DNA of 64,000 bases from Daucus carota subsp. sativus (lineage: Eukaryota > Streptophyta > Magnoliopsida > Apiales > Apiaceae), in the NCBI RefSeq assembly GCF_001625215.2, contig NC_030387.2:38277606-38341605 (forward strand). The letters are read 5' to 3'. Of this stretch, positions 45,097 to 57,691 are shown in pieces. Both the position numbers and the translations under genes were made by a program. The notes beneath the pieces are model-generated. The model searched no databases and was not told the origin of the DNA. It was given only the letters and a program-made list of their open reading frames with translations. Position 1 is the first letter of the stretch; each line of letters starts with the position of its first letter.

Positions 45097-48000
45097 ATGG
45101 CTATGAATATAGGGATGATGGACGGTGCTTACTTTGTTGGAAGGAATGAGATCCTTTCATGGGTCAATACTAGACTTCACCTCAATCTCTCTCGCATTGA
45201 GGAGGTACCCTTTTTAATCTCTTGACTTTCTTGATGATTTCTTGTTTTATAGATCCATGTTACTCAATTTAAAATTTATAACTGCCCATTATGTTGCAAT
45301 TTAGTGTCCTTGTGCTTAGGGCATTTTATGATAAAATTAGTCTTTTAGTTGTTTTTTTTTTAAAAAAAAATCTAAAGATTCCTACTATGTGTATGGTTGT
45401 TACCATAGTATGTTCGCTGTAATGTACAAATTGAGAATGTCACAATGGCAGAAACGCTTTAATGGATGTATTCGATTTTTAAGCAGAATTGAGCTCTAGA
45501 CTTTTCCCAGACTCGAGACAGTTTTGTCACCTCTTGGACACTACTTGATTCTAAATATTTCGTTAGCTTTAGATTTGACATGATTGCAAACTTTTTCAAA
45601 CATTCTACTGAAACCAATCGCTCATTGACAAGATTTTTAGGTGCAACTGCCGAGTTGTACTTGTAGCTGTGATCCTTAATTTTATTTGTAATTGTAGAAC
45701 TTATGAGTCATTTTCGACATTTGGCTACCAGTGATGCTACTATGATTAAGAGAAAGAACAACTCACTTCTAATTACTGTTGTTCCCCATATAGTAAGTTG
45801 ACACATGTAGTGATAGCATTAATAAATTATGTTCACAAGTACAAATTATCTTTCCAATCCTGAATGTGGTATTCTAGCTTAAAGTGCATGTTATATTTCT
45901 AGGACTCACAAATATTGACAGTAATGTACATAGTTTAAACCTTAAACTCATGCACTTTGTTATGGTAACTTTCAAATTCATGTACTTCGAATCCCGACAG
46001 ATGCACCATTCAAATTCAAATTATAGATAATATTGATAGGGGCATATGTATAATTTTGATAGGGGCATAATGCAACTACCTTAAAGCTCCAACTCCACTA
46101 AATCTCAATTGAACATATAATAAAACTCTGCAAAAACTCTTATGAAAGTTCTATAGTTTCACAAAAACCTATTCATTAAAACTCAAACTCAAATCACAAA
46201 TTTGAAACTCCATTAGAACTTTATTAAAGTTATGATAAGCTTTCAAAAACTTAACTAAGTTCCATATAAACACATTCCAAATGAAATGGAGTATTTACAG
46301 AATTAATTGGATTCAAATTGGTATTATTCTTATTTTCCCAATATGCCTTGGGCAAAGTTGACCATAACTTTGAGATTAATTGAAAACTTGTCAAGGAATG
46401 CTAAGTGCGTCTAGTTTGAAACTTGCGCGACCATATTGCATGACTGAAGCAGCGTGATTTAATTGTTCGAGTATGTATACTAATGTCAATGTCTGTCAAT
46501 TATAGGGATGCAACATGCAGTTTACTTCCTCTTATATAATTTCTGCTATCTTACGTCACAACTCAGAAACTTTTTATGCTTCTCCATATCTTATTCTTAC
46601 AAAATTCAGGAAATAGTTCTACTATACTCAGTGACAGGCCCTGATCAATATATGCATACCTTTTACAATTGCATGAAATCATTTTTTTTACATGCTGGTG
46701 ATGGTATCTAAAATGCATAAAATTTTCTCCTCACCCCCACACAAAATCAAGTGAAATGTCGAATTTTCTTATGTTGACAAGAGCTATTATACTAGGCTGC
46801 CTCAGGTGCTGCTCAATGCCAGATGATGGATATGACCCATCCTGGAGTTGTTCCAATGCACAAGGTACTTTCACAATGGATTTCCTCCTTATGTATGCTA
46901 TATTTTAGTGCTACTCAGCATTTCGAATGGAGCTTGCATACTTATGCTTCTTGTTTTTTAGGTGAACTTTAACGCGAAGTCAGAATATGATATGATCCAA
47001 AACTACAAGGTGCTTCAAGATGTTTTCAACAAACTTAAAATTGACAAGGTAAAGTTATAATCCCCAGGTCCTCAACAAAATATATTAGGAAGAAAGAGCA
47101 CTGAACTTATCATTTCTTTGTAGTCTATTGTTAATTGAAACAGATTTTGTTCCTGCCAATTGATGATCTATTTCATGTGACAGCATGTTGAAGTGAACAG
47201 ACTAATCAAAGGTCGGCCACTGGATAATCTGGAGTTTCTACAGTGGCTAAAGCGTTACTGCGACTCTGTAACTGGTGGCATAATGAATGAGTACATTGCA
47301 TCCTTCAAAAGATAGGATACCAACTAATTTCAAAAAAGATATTTCCAACAGAGGTCTAATATTGATATATAAATGCCATACAGGAACTACAATCCTGTTG
47401 AGCGCAGAAGTAAGTTAGGGAAGGAAAAAAGTTTAAAAAGTTTTAACAAGAACTATAAGTCACTACAAGCAAACAACTCACATAACTCTGACTTGTGGGA
47501 TGGAGTGGGTGCCGATAAAATATCTGGTTAGCTCAAATCATGTTCTTCTGAGGTGGCTGCACTTTGTAATTCATTCTCTTTTTCTAATTCTTACTTTTGA
47601 ATTTACTGCCAGGACACAAGCAAGGAAAAGCAACTTCTCCAACGACTGGGACTAATTTTGTTGGCGAGCGAGAGCATTTGATGAAGGAGGTAGTTGTTGA
47701 ATAATTTTGAGTTATACTACAGGGTTTTAGGTTGACAGAGAAATAGGTCATATACGTTATATTAGCTTATTAAATATGATCGAAGCCTTCTTCTCTTCTT
47801 GGTGCCTACCAACTGATAAGAATCAAACATTTTTGAATTTATCAGTGATTTCTTATCTGCTTTTTTTTACCATCGTAAATGGTAATTATATTCATAAATC
47901 ATCCAGATTGCAGAACTGAAGATTTCTGTGGACCTTTTGGAAAAGGAGAGAGATTTCTATTTCACAAAATTACGTGATATTGAAGTATTTTGTCAGACTC

Positions 48001-48994
48001 CTGAAGTAGAAAATCTTCCGGTAAATTCTTGTCGTGGTCTTTCTCCTTATGCAGGTCCTTGTTTTCCATTATGGTTTTATTATCCATGTTTGCATGATCT
48101 GTTGTCATGTTGAAGTTTGTTTTTGTTGTTTTTAGTTCCCTTATAATGAGCTGTATTATCTCTAAGGAAAAACCTTTTCTCTGCCTAGTATGTGGCCTGT
48201 GGGTACACATCTCACAGAAAATTTTAACATCGAGGGACAGAATAACTACGAAAGAAAGTATTGGAGCTAAATTTAAACTGCTAGAATGATTTTTATATAT
48301 GTCAGTTGATTATTTTTGGTTGCATATATCTGACGTGTTCGTAGTTTTAGTTATTTTATTATTTTTTTTGGTTCGGTTTGGTGTTTTATTTTTGGTTGCA
48401 TATAACTGACCACCATCTTTTAGAAGTATTTGATCATAATAGTTTACTTGAAGTTGAAATATCTTTTTTGATAAAAAATATATACTGTTACCATCACCAA
48501 AACAAGTACAATTCTAATGGCATATATTTGGACGGTTATATAAAACCAATTCTATTTATATTGTAAAAGATTATTGCATTATTTTCCTGTTTATAATATA
48601 AAACTGGTGATAGTTAAAAATTTCTTGAATTAAATCTTGAACCAAAAAGTCTCGTTTCTCTTTTTATATTCACCAGAACATTGATACTAAGTTGAAAATG
48701 AAACTTGCACAACTTTTAAATGCAATCACAAACCTGAAAACATCTCCTCAACGGATGCTTTTGTAAACATGGTTTAGTAGATGAATTAGTGCCTTTCCTA
48801 GTTCTGGAGTTGCAGGCAGTTAAGTCATCTTGCTTAAACTGTTGCAGATGTCGCTGGCAGTCAAGAAGATACTATATGCCTCTGATGCGAAGGAGTCTGA
48901 ACTTGCAGAAGCTCAAGAAGACCTGCAAAGTTCGGATGTTGAAGGTGGTAGTGATGAAGAAAAAGTTAAAGACTACTTACCCCAAGAAACATAG
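45097..48994 (+). CDS. EB1: EB1-type microtubule plus-end-binding protein
   Basis: Eight exons in one frame: 45097-45204, 46796-46864, 46962-47048, 47184-47290, 47384-47526, 47613-47689, 47907-48020 and 48848-48994; 283 residues. EB1 tracks growing microtubule plus ends. The N-terminal calponin-homology domain (residues about 1-130) shows [40 protein letters not shown] and [21 protein letters not shown] basic linker follows ([19 protein letters not shown]). The EB1 dimerisation coiled coil lies at about 198-250 ([20 protein letters not shown]). The tail is acidic ([18 protein letters not shown]) and lacks the EEY/F end of animal EB1. It resembles plant EB1a/b more than the basic-tailed EB1c. 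Introns 1 (1.6 kb) and 7 (0.8 kb) are long. Confidence 0.93.
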
Positions 48995-49936
48995 TTCTTG
49001 AATGCAAGGTCCTAGTAAAGCATTATGACTGACTTTGACATCATCTAGGAGTCTATCTTGCTATATTTTCACGAGTTCCTGAGGTGAAAATCATTCAATG
49101 AAAGAGGGTGCATATCGCATCAGATGAGAATCTATTATAAATCCTACCGACATTTGTAACAATTTGTACACTCTTAATGCTTCTTTAGGTAATGAACAAA
49201 CCCCGAGGTCTGTTCTATGTGAAATTGAAGTTTTACTTCCAATATCATCCCCTCAATTTACAAAAACAATCATTTGAGATGGCAAAAAATGGTGTAGACC
49301 ATTTTAATGAATCTCCACAAGGGAGAGTCATGTCTGCTAAAATTTGGAGGGTAGACCATTTTAACGAATCTCCACAAAAAAGAGTCATGTACTCATGTCT
49401 GCTAAAATTTGGGGTGTTGACCATTTTAATGAGTCTCCGCAAGAGTCATGTTTGGTAAAATTTGGAGTTTTTTCAAACATCTACGACTCTAGACTATTTT
49501 TCACATAACCATATAAATCAAATATTGCAGTAATAGCACTACTTCCAAAATCAACACAAACAAAGGAATTGGCTTAGAAAACAAGGATCAACAAAATTTC
49601 GAATTCTCAACCGTTTAATATCAAATTAAATGGCTGAGTTTTAAGTTTTCCTAAACTGGCCGGAGGCAAAGTTTTCTTTCTAGACTTGCTCTCATACATA
49701 TAATCAGGACTTCTACCTAAAAAAACCACTTCCACGTATCAGCAAAACAGTATTTATAGATAAAGAACAATAATTTGACAAACGGTTAAAAGAACTCTGC
49801 TAAGAGCAAACATGGTATTTGATTCCAATCCTATCCCTTTAGCCAAATAACTGCAACTTTAGGTACCACTTTACACATTCCATTACCCAAGTAGCAAACC
49901 TAAGATAATTTTCAGCTAAATTAAGGTGAACAGGAT
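48995..49936. other. Spacer between convergent genes with a short tandem repeat
   Basis: Downstream ends of the EB1 (plus) and NRP (minus) genes meet here. At about 49285-49465 a unit of roughly 60-70 bp occurs three times (GTAGACCATTTTAAYGAATC...AGTCATGT...CTAAAATTTGG), with small indels. No gene seen. Confidence 0.6.
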
Positions 49937-52900
49937 TTAATTGTCTTCATCTTCGTCAACATCCTCTTCGTCGCCATCTTCGTCGTCATCTTCAGAGCCA
50001 TCACTGCCATTTTCCTGCCAGAGAACATATTGATTCAGTCGCCATATACAAACTGACAGAAGAAGTGAATAAGCATATGTGAAACCTATTTGTAGGGGAA
50101 AACTGAAGCAGCTGACTGGAAGCTTAGGAAAAGATTAAAAAAAAAAAACTTACGGCACCAAAAGTAACAGAGTCTGTGCTAGCAATATACTAATTTCAAA
50201 CAATAATAACTACCAAGAAACACAGATTTGATTATAGGCAACATTACAGACAGACACATTTAGAGAAAAGTTTGCATCCAGCGCAAAATGTTCCCGACAT
50301 ACACCCAATTTTAAAGATCTTAACTAACAATCTATAATGCATATATAATGACAAACCGATCTCTCCTGACAGTGTACAAATCTGCTGACTACTAGTTATC
50401 CAGCACTTCTGTTTTAAACCTGTACTTTTCCTAAAACTTCCATATATTTGTCTATATTTCATAGTGTGATGATAAAAAAAACTGAGAAAAACCGTAACAG
50501 CATTTGTAATTGTATTTTACCTCTTCATCACCTTCAAACTCTACTTGATCAGCTTCCTGTTAAAAGTAACAGCATTAGGTGAAATCATATAGCTTGCCAT
50601 ATCCCAAAAAAAAAAATGCGGAAGGCAACAAAGTTAAAGCACTTACTTGGTTAAAGTAATTCAGAGGATTGGGCCACAAATCTTCCCTAATTAAATCTGC
50701 AATCTGCAGAAAGAAAGAACTTCATCTTTATAATGACTACTAACAAAACAGTTTTACTTCAAAAAAGATGATCAACTTCATTATGTAAGAATATCTCCAA
50801 TGCACACTATTACCTCATCAGGAACCTCATTCATATTATCTCTGTGCTCGGTTTCACTAAACCAGGTAAAGAAGCTGCATTTCCATATCACGAAGAATTA
50901 GAACTAAAATGGGGCCCGTAACTGTTTGTGGTCATTCTAAAAAAAAAATTAACCAAGAAAAAGAGTTCATAAATTTGTACAGATTAATTATGAGCATGCA
51001 CAGTTTTACACAAAATTATTACATGGATATGATCTGAAAAAGATGAGTATATCAAATAGATACTTAAAGTAAAAACCAAGCACATAGAATATCTTAAATT
51101 AAAAGGGAACACAAAAGAAAATATATGCAACAGCACCAGCCACAAAGTTCGAATCTCATAATTCAATCAATCAATAAAAAGCTAATAAGATATGTTCTAG
51201 ATATAAATAAGCTTTTAGTACAAGAATACTCAAATCCCAGAACAAAATAAAGAGGAACTACTGTTGTCGTCCTGTCGAAGGCAAGCACTGCATAGCGCGA
51301 ATAATTGTGTACACACTTAATGTAACAAATTTTGTATTAACAGTCACTATCTTCATAGTATGTCACATAGTTTTAAGCACAGCAACAATACGTGACTAGA
51401 GAATCACAAGTATTACCGCTTCTAACAAGCGAAGGAAGCTAAGGAACCAATGTAACATAGACAAATTCTAAACATTGAATTTTTAGTATATAATGATATA
51501 AGCTGTGCCAAAAGAAACAAGAATGCAATACTAACCTTTCATCATCATGAGGTCGTTTGTTCCCGTTCTTATCATGAGCAACTCCATTTGAAAGGCCCTA
51601 AAGAATTAAAAAAAAGTAAATTTGCTGATAATAAAAATAAGAGGTCGGATAAAATATCTGTGCAAGTAAAGGAAGACATACCATTCCCTCTTTCCACTCA
51701 ATTGGTGTAGCAGCAATTTTTGTTGATCCCTCATCGAGGAAGGTCAAAGTCTTCGTAAGCTTTGAGTTCTCAAAGTAGGGATTTGGATTGAAGATCTTAT
51801 GAAGGGAGGAGAAAAGGCACATGAATCAATAATGTAAGAAAAAGAAAACAGGGTCGAGAGAAATAATGCTATTGGAGACTCACGAATGAAATAGAGTAGC
51901 CCGATTTCACATCTTTAGAATCTTCTACTTCAATGGAGCTCAGATATTTGAAGATCTGAGATAACATAACAATCAGTATAGTCATCTTACCAATTTATAA
52001 TATAATTCATCCGGTGAAGGGAATAGAATAGATAAGCAACTTAATTCAAGAGAGAATTATAAAAAACCAATAATTGCGGAAGGGGTTGATAGACAATAAA
52101 AAAATTGAACCTTTTCGTCTTCTTCATTCAGAAGATCGCAGAGAGTAGGATGACTCTGAAACTGCATGAAAGAAAAGAGATAAATTAGACAGCAAGATTG
52201 TAGTCAATAATAAAGAAATTCAACACAACTACAGTAATTTATTCTATAACATGTTTATATAAGGAAACGGTAAAGGAGTGGGTAGGTTTACGAACAGCTG
52301 TGAGCCAGAAATCAGGAATGCCTTTAATGACATCATGACGCTTATCATAGACGGGTTTACGAACTTCATTATACTTCTGTTCAATTTCCAAGACTTTATC
52401 ACTCTGTTCATCATTGATCTGAAAAGGAGACAGCAAAATAGCAACGACATTAAAGTTCATATTCCAATTGCAGCAGAGTTGAAGTACAGTTAAGTTGACA
52501 TCTGAGCTTCACACACTAATTAAATAGTATGGAAAACATTCTTTTAATGCGACAGAGACACATCTATGTTAAGATTTGTATCAATCTGGGGCAGAGCAAA
52601 GTATTCTCATGAATAAATATATACATAACACAACATTGTATTTTACATATAACGGCAGTTTGGTAATGCCTAGCCATCTTGGTCATTCAAGATTACTTGG
52701 GCATGAAAAGAAGGTATTCACTATGGCCTATAAACAAATTTGATCCTCGTAGCAATGTTTACTACAAAGCTTTCAACATTGTCAGAAAATTAACATTTAA
52801 TTGAGAATCGGGATGCTACAAAAAAAAATACTAATATATATAGTATCAAAAAAGTAGGATGGTAGTAAAAAAAAAGTGTGCAATGGCAAATGATGTATCA

Positions 52901-53765
52901 ACAATAACTTGCTGTTCAACATATATTTCAACTTCCCTAGTGACATGATATCGAAAAATCATATTCACATACCACACAAAAATCTCTTTATTCCCCAGGT
53001 TCTTACATGAATTATAATTATGTTATATATAGCAAATTTGGAAACAAAGCAAAAGGGATATGAAGCGCAAAACAAAAGAAAATTCCAACTATATATTCTT
53101 ATTCGAGCTCATCTCAAATAACAAAGCAACATAGTATCTAATTATAAAGCGAAGCAGGGAAGTATTCACATCAATAAATAAACCACACCACATTATATAT
53201 TCCAACATCAAATTATTAATCTCTGCTTAGCCACTTCGATAACTCAACATCATCTAGCTACTAAAAGAAAGTAATAACTCCGCCCTCTAAACAAACTTGA
53301 CTTTCGTACCTAAATATGTCAATTAAACAACTCCCAACTCCTTGAATAAGGATGCAACACAGTATCTAATTATAATCATAAATTGGAGCAGGGAATTTTA
53401 ACATTAACATATAAATCACAGAACATTACATTAAAACAGCAATTAAGTAATAACAAATTCAATCTTCATACCCCAAAATTAAATTCCACCCATGAAATCA
53501 AATACCAAACAACAAACAAACCTAGCACACAATTCATACCACAACCAGCAGTCCAGCACACACCACCTCAACTTCACCATCATTTCAAAACTCCAAAACT
53601 CGAAAAATAACCAAAAGGGGTTGCCAAGAACGGCTCAAATTGTACCTTTTCGAGCTCATCTTGGATCTCCTGCAACTTCTCGATAGAAAGCACAAGCTCA
53701 GCATCAAGATGCTCCGGAATTTCATCATCACCAAGCTTCACTTTCTTGCCCTTGTCAGCCACCAT
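49937..53765 (-). CDS. NRP1: SET/NAP1-related histone chaperone (NRP)
   Basis: Ten exons in one frame: 53765-53646, 52418-52296, 52161-52111, 51955-51884, 51795-51682, 51597-51536, 50874-50814, 50703-50647, 50556-50521 and 50014-49937; 257 residues, matching Arabidopsis NRP1/NRP2. NRPs bind histones H2A/H2B and act in nucleosome assembly in nucleus and cytoplasm. The N-terminal dimerisation helix spans about residues 20-60 ([39 protein letters not shown]). The earmuff domain includes [33 protein letters not shown] and [11 protein letters not shown]. The C-terminus is a strongly acidic tail ([18 protein letters not shown]). Intron 1 is long (1.2 kb). Paralogue choice (NRP1 or NRP2) is not certain. 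Confidence 0.93.
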
Positions 53766-54941
53766 TTTGATTGAATTGAGCTTGAATTCAGTGATGCTAA
53801 GTGGGTTTTCAAGGAAAAGAGATGTGGGGTGGATATAAAGATGAAGAGTTTTTAGGGTTTTAAGGGGATAATAAAACAAAGGAGTTAGGGTTTTGGGGAG
53901 ACTCACTCGATCCACTAACTATCTACTTTCTGTTTATATTTTAGCCCAACTGCCCCCTTTTTTATTGTCAGAAAATTTGACTTATTAAAATAATATTATT
54001 TAATTATTTTTCGAATTTATTTCAAAAATCTGCAAAAAATTATAATTACTTCAGTAAGTACAAATTCAGATTTTTCGAAGATAGAAAAATGAAAATACGT
54101 TCCACTATATCAAATTTGGGTTAATATCGTTTATAACTCAATAAAAGGAATTCAATAGTTTTAAAATGTTCTTTCATATATGTCGAGTGATTATTATTTA
54201 ATTTTATTTTGTTATTTATTTTTAAATAAGTATTATTTTTACATAATTTTTATAAGAAGAATTTTTTGGTTGCAATATGTTAGATTATTATTGGTATAAC
54301 TTAAAGACTTAGACATTATTTTATTATTTTAGGGGCGAAAAATTAGAACCACATACATCTAAATCTGGCGCGCAAGAGTTGGTTCGGCCGGTTAAAGAGG
54401 GGGTTAAAGAGGGGACGTGTATTTTTTTATTACACGTTCGACTCGCGAAGGCAGAAGTACTGTGATTATGCCTCTTGCATGAGAGCCGGTCAACGCTTGT
54501 GACAGTTTTCATTAAAATTAAAATTATAAATAATAGACTCATATAGTCTGAAATAGCCGAAAGCTTGAAATATTTCCAGGTTAGCCCACACATAATAAGC
54601 CCAAATCATAACAGCCCAAACGAACTAAAGCCCTGGGAAGCATCTTTACATTAAAAATAGATTCCTCGATAAGATAGCATTTATGGCTGATGCCGACAGT
54701 TTATAATTTATTTTTGAAATTTTTTACGAACAAAAATTTAAACACTATATCATTTTTTAGAAGGGAAAAATTTAAAATAATATATAAAATTATATTTAAT
54801 AAGAATTTTAAAATAAACATCGAGTCCTGTCACGTAATAAAAATATTTCCTCCGTCCTAATTCTTGTCTTGTTTAACTTTTTATGATTAAATTGATACAT
54901 TTTAGTACTGTAGACGAACATGAGCATAATAATTACAAGAA
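53766..54941. other. NRP promoter and intergenic spacer
   Basis: The minus-strand leader includes CCTAAAAACTCTTCATC-type sequence near 53840; the stretch 53860-53900 contains AACCCTAA/TTAGGGTTT motifs often seen upstream of plant housekeeping genes. Beyond about 53930 the DNA is AT-rich, without gene or bounded repeat. Confidence 0.4.
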
Positions 54942-55196
54942 TATTTTTTTGGGAAATCTACAAAACTACCTACCTTTTCTTTTATTGTTTTCAAAAATAC
55001 TACCTTCCAGAATTATTTTTAAAAATACCTTTTCATAAATTTTTTTTTTCAAAAATACTATTTGCAACTTTTGCAACCTCATTTGCAACTACAGGCGGCG
55101 CAGCCGTGTTTCAACCTCTTTTGCAACTTCATATGCAGCTGAATTCCTGATTTCAAGTTCCAGTTTTCAAATGTCATTTTCGACCTCATTTTCGGA

Positions 55197-55201
<5 letters not shown>

Positions 55202-55265
<64 letters not shown>
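55202..55265. repeat. (TA)n microsatellite at left edge of the captured DNA
   Basis: About 64 bp of TA repeats directly after the left palindrome arm, the counterpart of the copy-1 spacer. Confidence 0.9.
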
Positions 55266-55267
<2 letters not shown>

Positions 55268-55896
55268 ATTGATATTCATCATATTATCATCCTTTTATCA
55301 TGCATCTGGACGTTTAACATTAACCAGTATAGTCTTCACTCAGCTAATACTTTCTATGGCTTGTTCCTAAAGTTTAGGAGGTAGAATCCGTGCACAACTG
55401 TAATTCTGGGAGAGTTGCCGTGCCTTAGACTTGTTTTGGGTAAACTGGACCCGTGTTGCTGTCCTAAGGCTCCTTAAAGGAGGTCTATCAATACTCTAAG
55501 GTACCTGATTCACTGGTACCTAAGCTTATCTTCATGGTTGCTGATCATAAAACCTCTTCTACTGGCTACACTTTTCCTCTAACAGGCTGTGGGACCTTAT
55601 AGCTATCCTATAACCAATCATTATCTATTGACTGATCATATGGCTATTTTAATGGGAAAACCCTATCCAAAGCTATATTACCTATCCATTCTCAACCTCT
55701 AAGTCGAATGGGCCTTGACCTTACCCACTTAAATTTTGGGGACAAAGGGAAAGTATGAAAGATGGTTTTTAAGGAATTTTATCCCTAATAAAATTAATTC
55801 CCTTTACCTCAAGTTGTTTAATATAGACGACAAGAGGGAAGGGAAGTTACAAAATCTTACGCTTTGCTCTCAAATTTTATGATGGGAGGCGATCAT
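55266..55896. other. Captured DNA of unknown, possibly organellar, origin
   Basis: About 630 bp between the left (TA)n and the psaA fragment, absent from copy 1. Base composition is more balanced than the surrounding DNA. It contains purine blocks (GACGACAAGAGGGAAGGGAAG at about 55826). It has no long open frame and no tRNA or rRNA that I can identify. A mitochondrial source is possible but unproven. Confidence 0.45.
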
Positions 55897-56317
55897 AAAT
55901 AGAGATCCACCAATCCACATGTGATGTGTGAACAATGACAGTTGTGTACCATAGTCAGTAGCTAGATACGGATAAGGCGGCATAGAATACATATGGTGAG
56001 CTACAATAATGGTTAAAGAGCCTAACATAGCTAGGTTAAGAGATAATTGAGCATGCCATGATGTTGTTAGGATTTCATATAGGCCTTTATGGCCCTGACC
56101 CGTAAATGGACCTTTATGAGCTTCTAAAATATCTTTTAGGCCATGACCAATGCCCCAGTTAGTTTTATACATATGACCCGCTATCAGGAAAAGAATTGCA
56201 ATAGCTAAATGATGGTGTGCGATATCGGTCAGCCATAGACCCCCAGTTACTGGATCTAATCCTCCACGAAAAGTAAGAAAGTCTGAATATTTTGACCAAT
56301 CCAAGGTAAAAAAGGGA

Positions 56318-56319
<2 letters not shown>
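55897..56319 (-). pseudogene. psaA: Plastid psaA fragment in the nucleus (NUPT)
   Basis: The minus strand encodes an internal part of the photosystem I P700 apoprotein A1: [79 protein letters not shown]. The match begins right at the (TA)n boundary and ends at about 55897, where the frame turns into unrelated [12 protein letters not shown] and stops. About 140 of roughly 750 residues remain, with no start or regulatory sequence. The frame is still open, so transfer is probably not very old. It is a plastid-to-nucleus DNA insertion, possibly through a mitochondrial intermediate. Confidence 0.9.

Positions 56320-56352
<33 letters not shown>
56320..56352. repeat. (TA)n microsatellite at right edge of the captured DNA
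   Basis: About 33 bp of TA repeats between the psaA fragment and the right palindrome arm. Confidence 0.9.
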
Positions 56353-56357
<5 letters not shown>

Positions 56358-57017
56358 TCCGAAAATGAGGTCGAAAATGACATTTGAAAACTGGAACTTG
56401 AAATCAGGATTTGTAATTGCATATATGGTTGTATTCAGTTGCATATGGTAGCATTCAGTTGATTCTATTGTAATCTAATGGCCCCGCCAGGGGCACACCA
56501 TACATCTGTTGTTACTTACAGTTTTCAGTTGCATTTAGTTGCAACTGAGGTTGCAAATGAAGTTTCAAAAGTTGCAACTGCAGTTGCAACCTCATTTGCA
56601 ACTTTTGCAACCTCATTTACAACTATATATAGTTTTCAGTTGCATTTAGTTGCAACTGAGGTTGCAAATGAAGTTGCAACTGCATTTGCAAAAGTTGCAA
56701 CTGCATTTGCAACCTCATTTGCAACTTTTGCAACTTACAGTTTTCAGTTGAACTAGTTGCAATTGCAGTTGCAACAGTTGCAACTTTCCATTTTTATTTG
56801 CAACTTTTGCAACCTCATTTGCAACTTTTGCAACCTCATTTGCAACTTTTACGGCTGCGCCGCCCAAGGTTGCAAATGAGGTTGCAAAAGTTGCAAATCG
56901 TATTTTTGAAGAAAAAAATTTATGAAAAGGTATTTTTAAAAACAATGAAAAAGATGGTAGTATTTTTAAAAAAATAATTTTACAGATAGGTATTTTTAAA
57001 AAGATCCCTATTTTTTT

Positions 57018-57691
57018 TCTCTTCCTGAAACAGTAACAGGATATTTGTAGGGCTGAGTCTGGCTATGAGATACATACCTAACTAAACTACAGAGAATTGT
57101 AGGCTTTTAAGTAAGGCAAGATTGGCTTTCTTAAAGCAAATTGCATGTTCCTAAAACAGGGTGACCCATAAAAGTTGAAGAATCATGATAAAATAATTTA
57201 ACTTATAAAAGAGTGTTGTTACTTGTTAGACAAGAGGGGTCATGTTCTTGGTTGCCACTTTATTAGGAGGGTCTATATCTCTAATCACTTGTGGGATGCA
57301 GGTTCAATTCTTGATGAGACAAAAGTAACACATATTCAACTTTCATCTGGATAAAAAGGCAAGTACAGAATGGTAAGAAAATGGATCATGCAAGACTAAT
57401 CAGATTGAATATTACTCGAAAAACAGAGAGAGCGTTTCCGTGACTAATGAGATTGAATATTACTTGAGAGATTGTCTCCGTGAAGACCTCAGCTTGTAAA
57501 TCCGTTCACTATTGACTTATATTGTTATAGCTACATACATAGTTAATTAAGAGAGATTGAATATTACTCGGAAGCAGAGTCCAGAGAGACTGTTTTCGTG
57601 AAGATCTCAGCTTGGAAATCCATTCATTATTGACTTATTGTTATAGTGCAAGTCAGCAGAGGACTTGCTTGAAATAGGAAGATAAAGACAG
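57018..57691. other. Spacer and probable 3' UTR of the 57.7 kb gene
   Basis: Contains related stretches at about 57402-57515 and 57548-57640 (AGATTGAATATTACTYG...GAGAGNNTGT...CGTGAAGAYCTCAGCTTG...AAATCC), a local duplication. No gene seen. Confidence 0.45.

Larger units (their letters stand above)
54951..57008. mobile_element. Non-autonomous Mutator-like element, copy 2, with internal foreign insertion
   Basis: 2058 bp. Same terminal repeats as copy 1 (GGGAAATCTACAAAACTACC ... AAAAAGATCCC) and a perfect 9-bp target duplication TATTTTTTT (54942-54950 and 57009-57017). The interior shares the TTGCAACTTTTGCAACCTCA repeats and the same 55-bp palindrome arms (55147-55201 and 56353-56407). The arms, separated by 30 bp of TA in copy 1, are here 1151 bp apart and enclose two (TA)n stretches around about 1.05 kb of unrelated DNA. 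No transposase. Confidence 0.8.

Noticed and set aside
44870-45149. Serine/leucine-rich open frames before the EB1 gene
   Set aside because: Translations of the (CT)n leader; the true EB1 start at 45097 lies in a different frame.
55870-56304. psaA as a functional nuclear gene
   Set aside because: Only an internal fragment without start, transit peptide or proper end; it sits inside transposon DNA.
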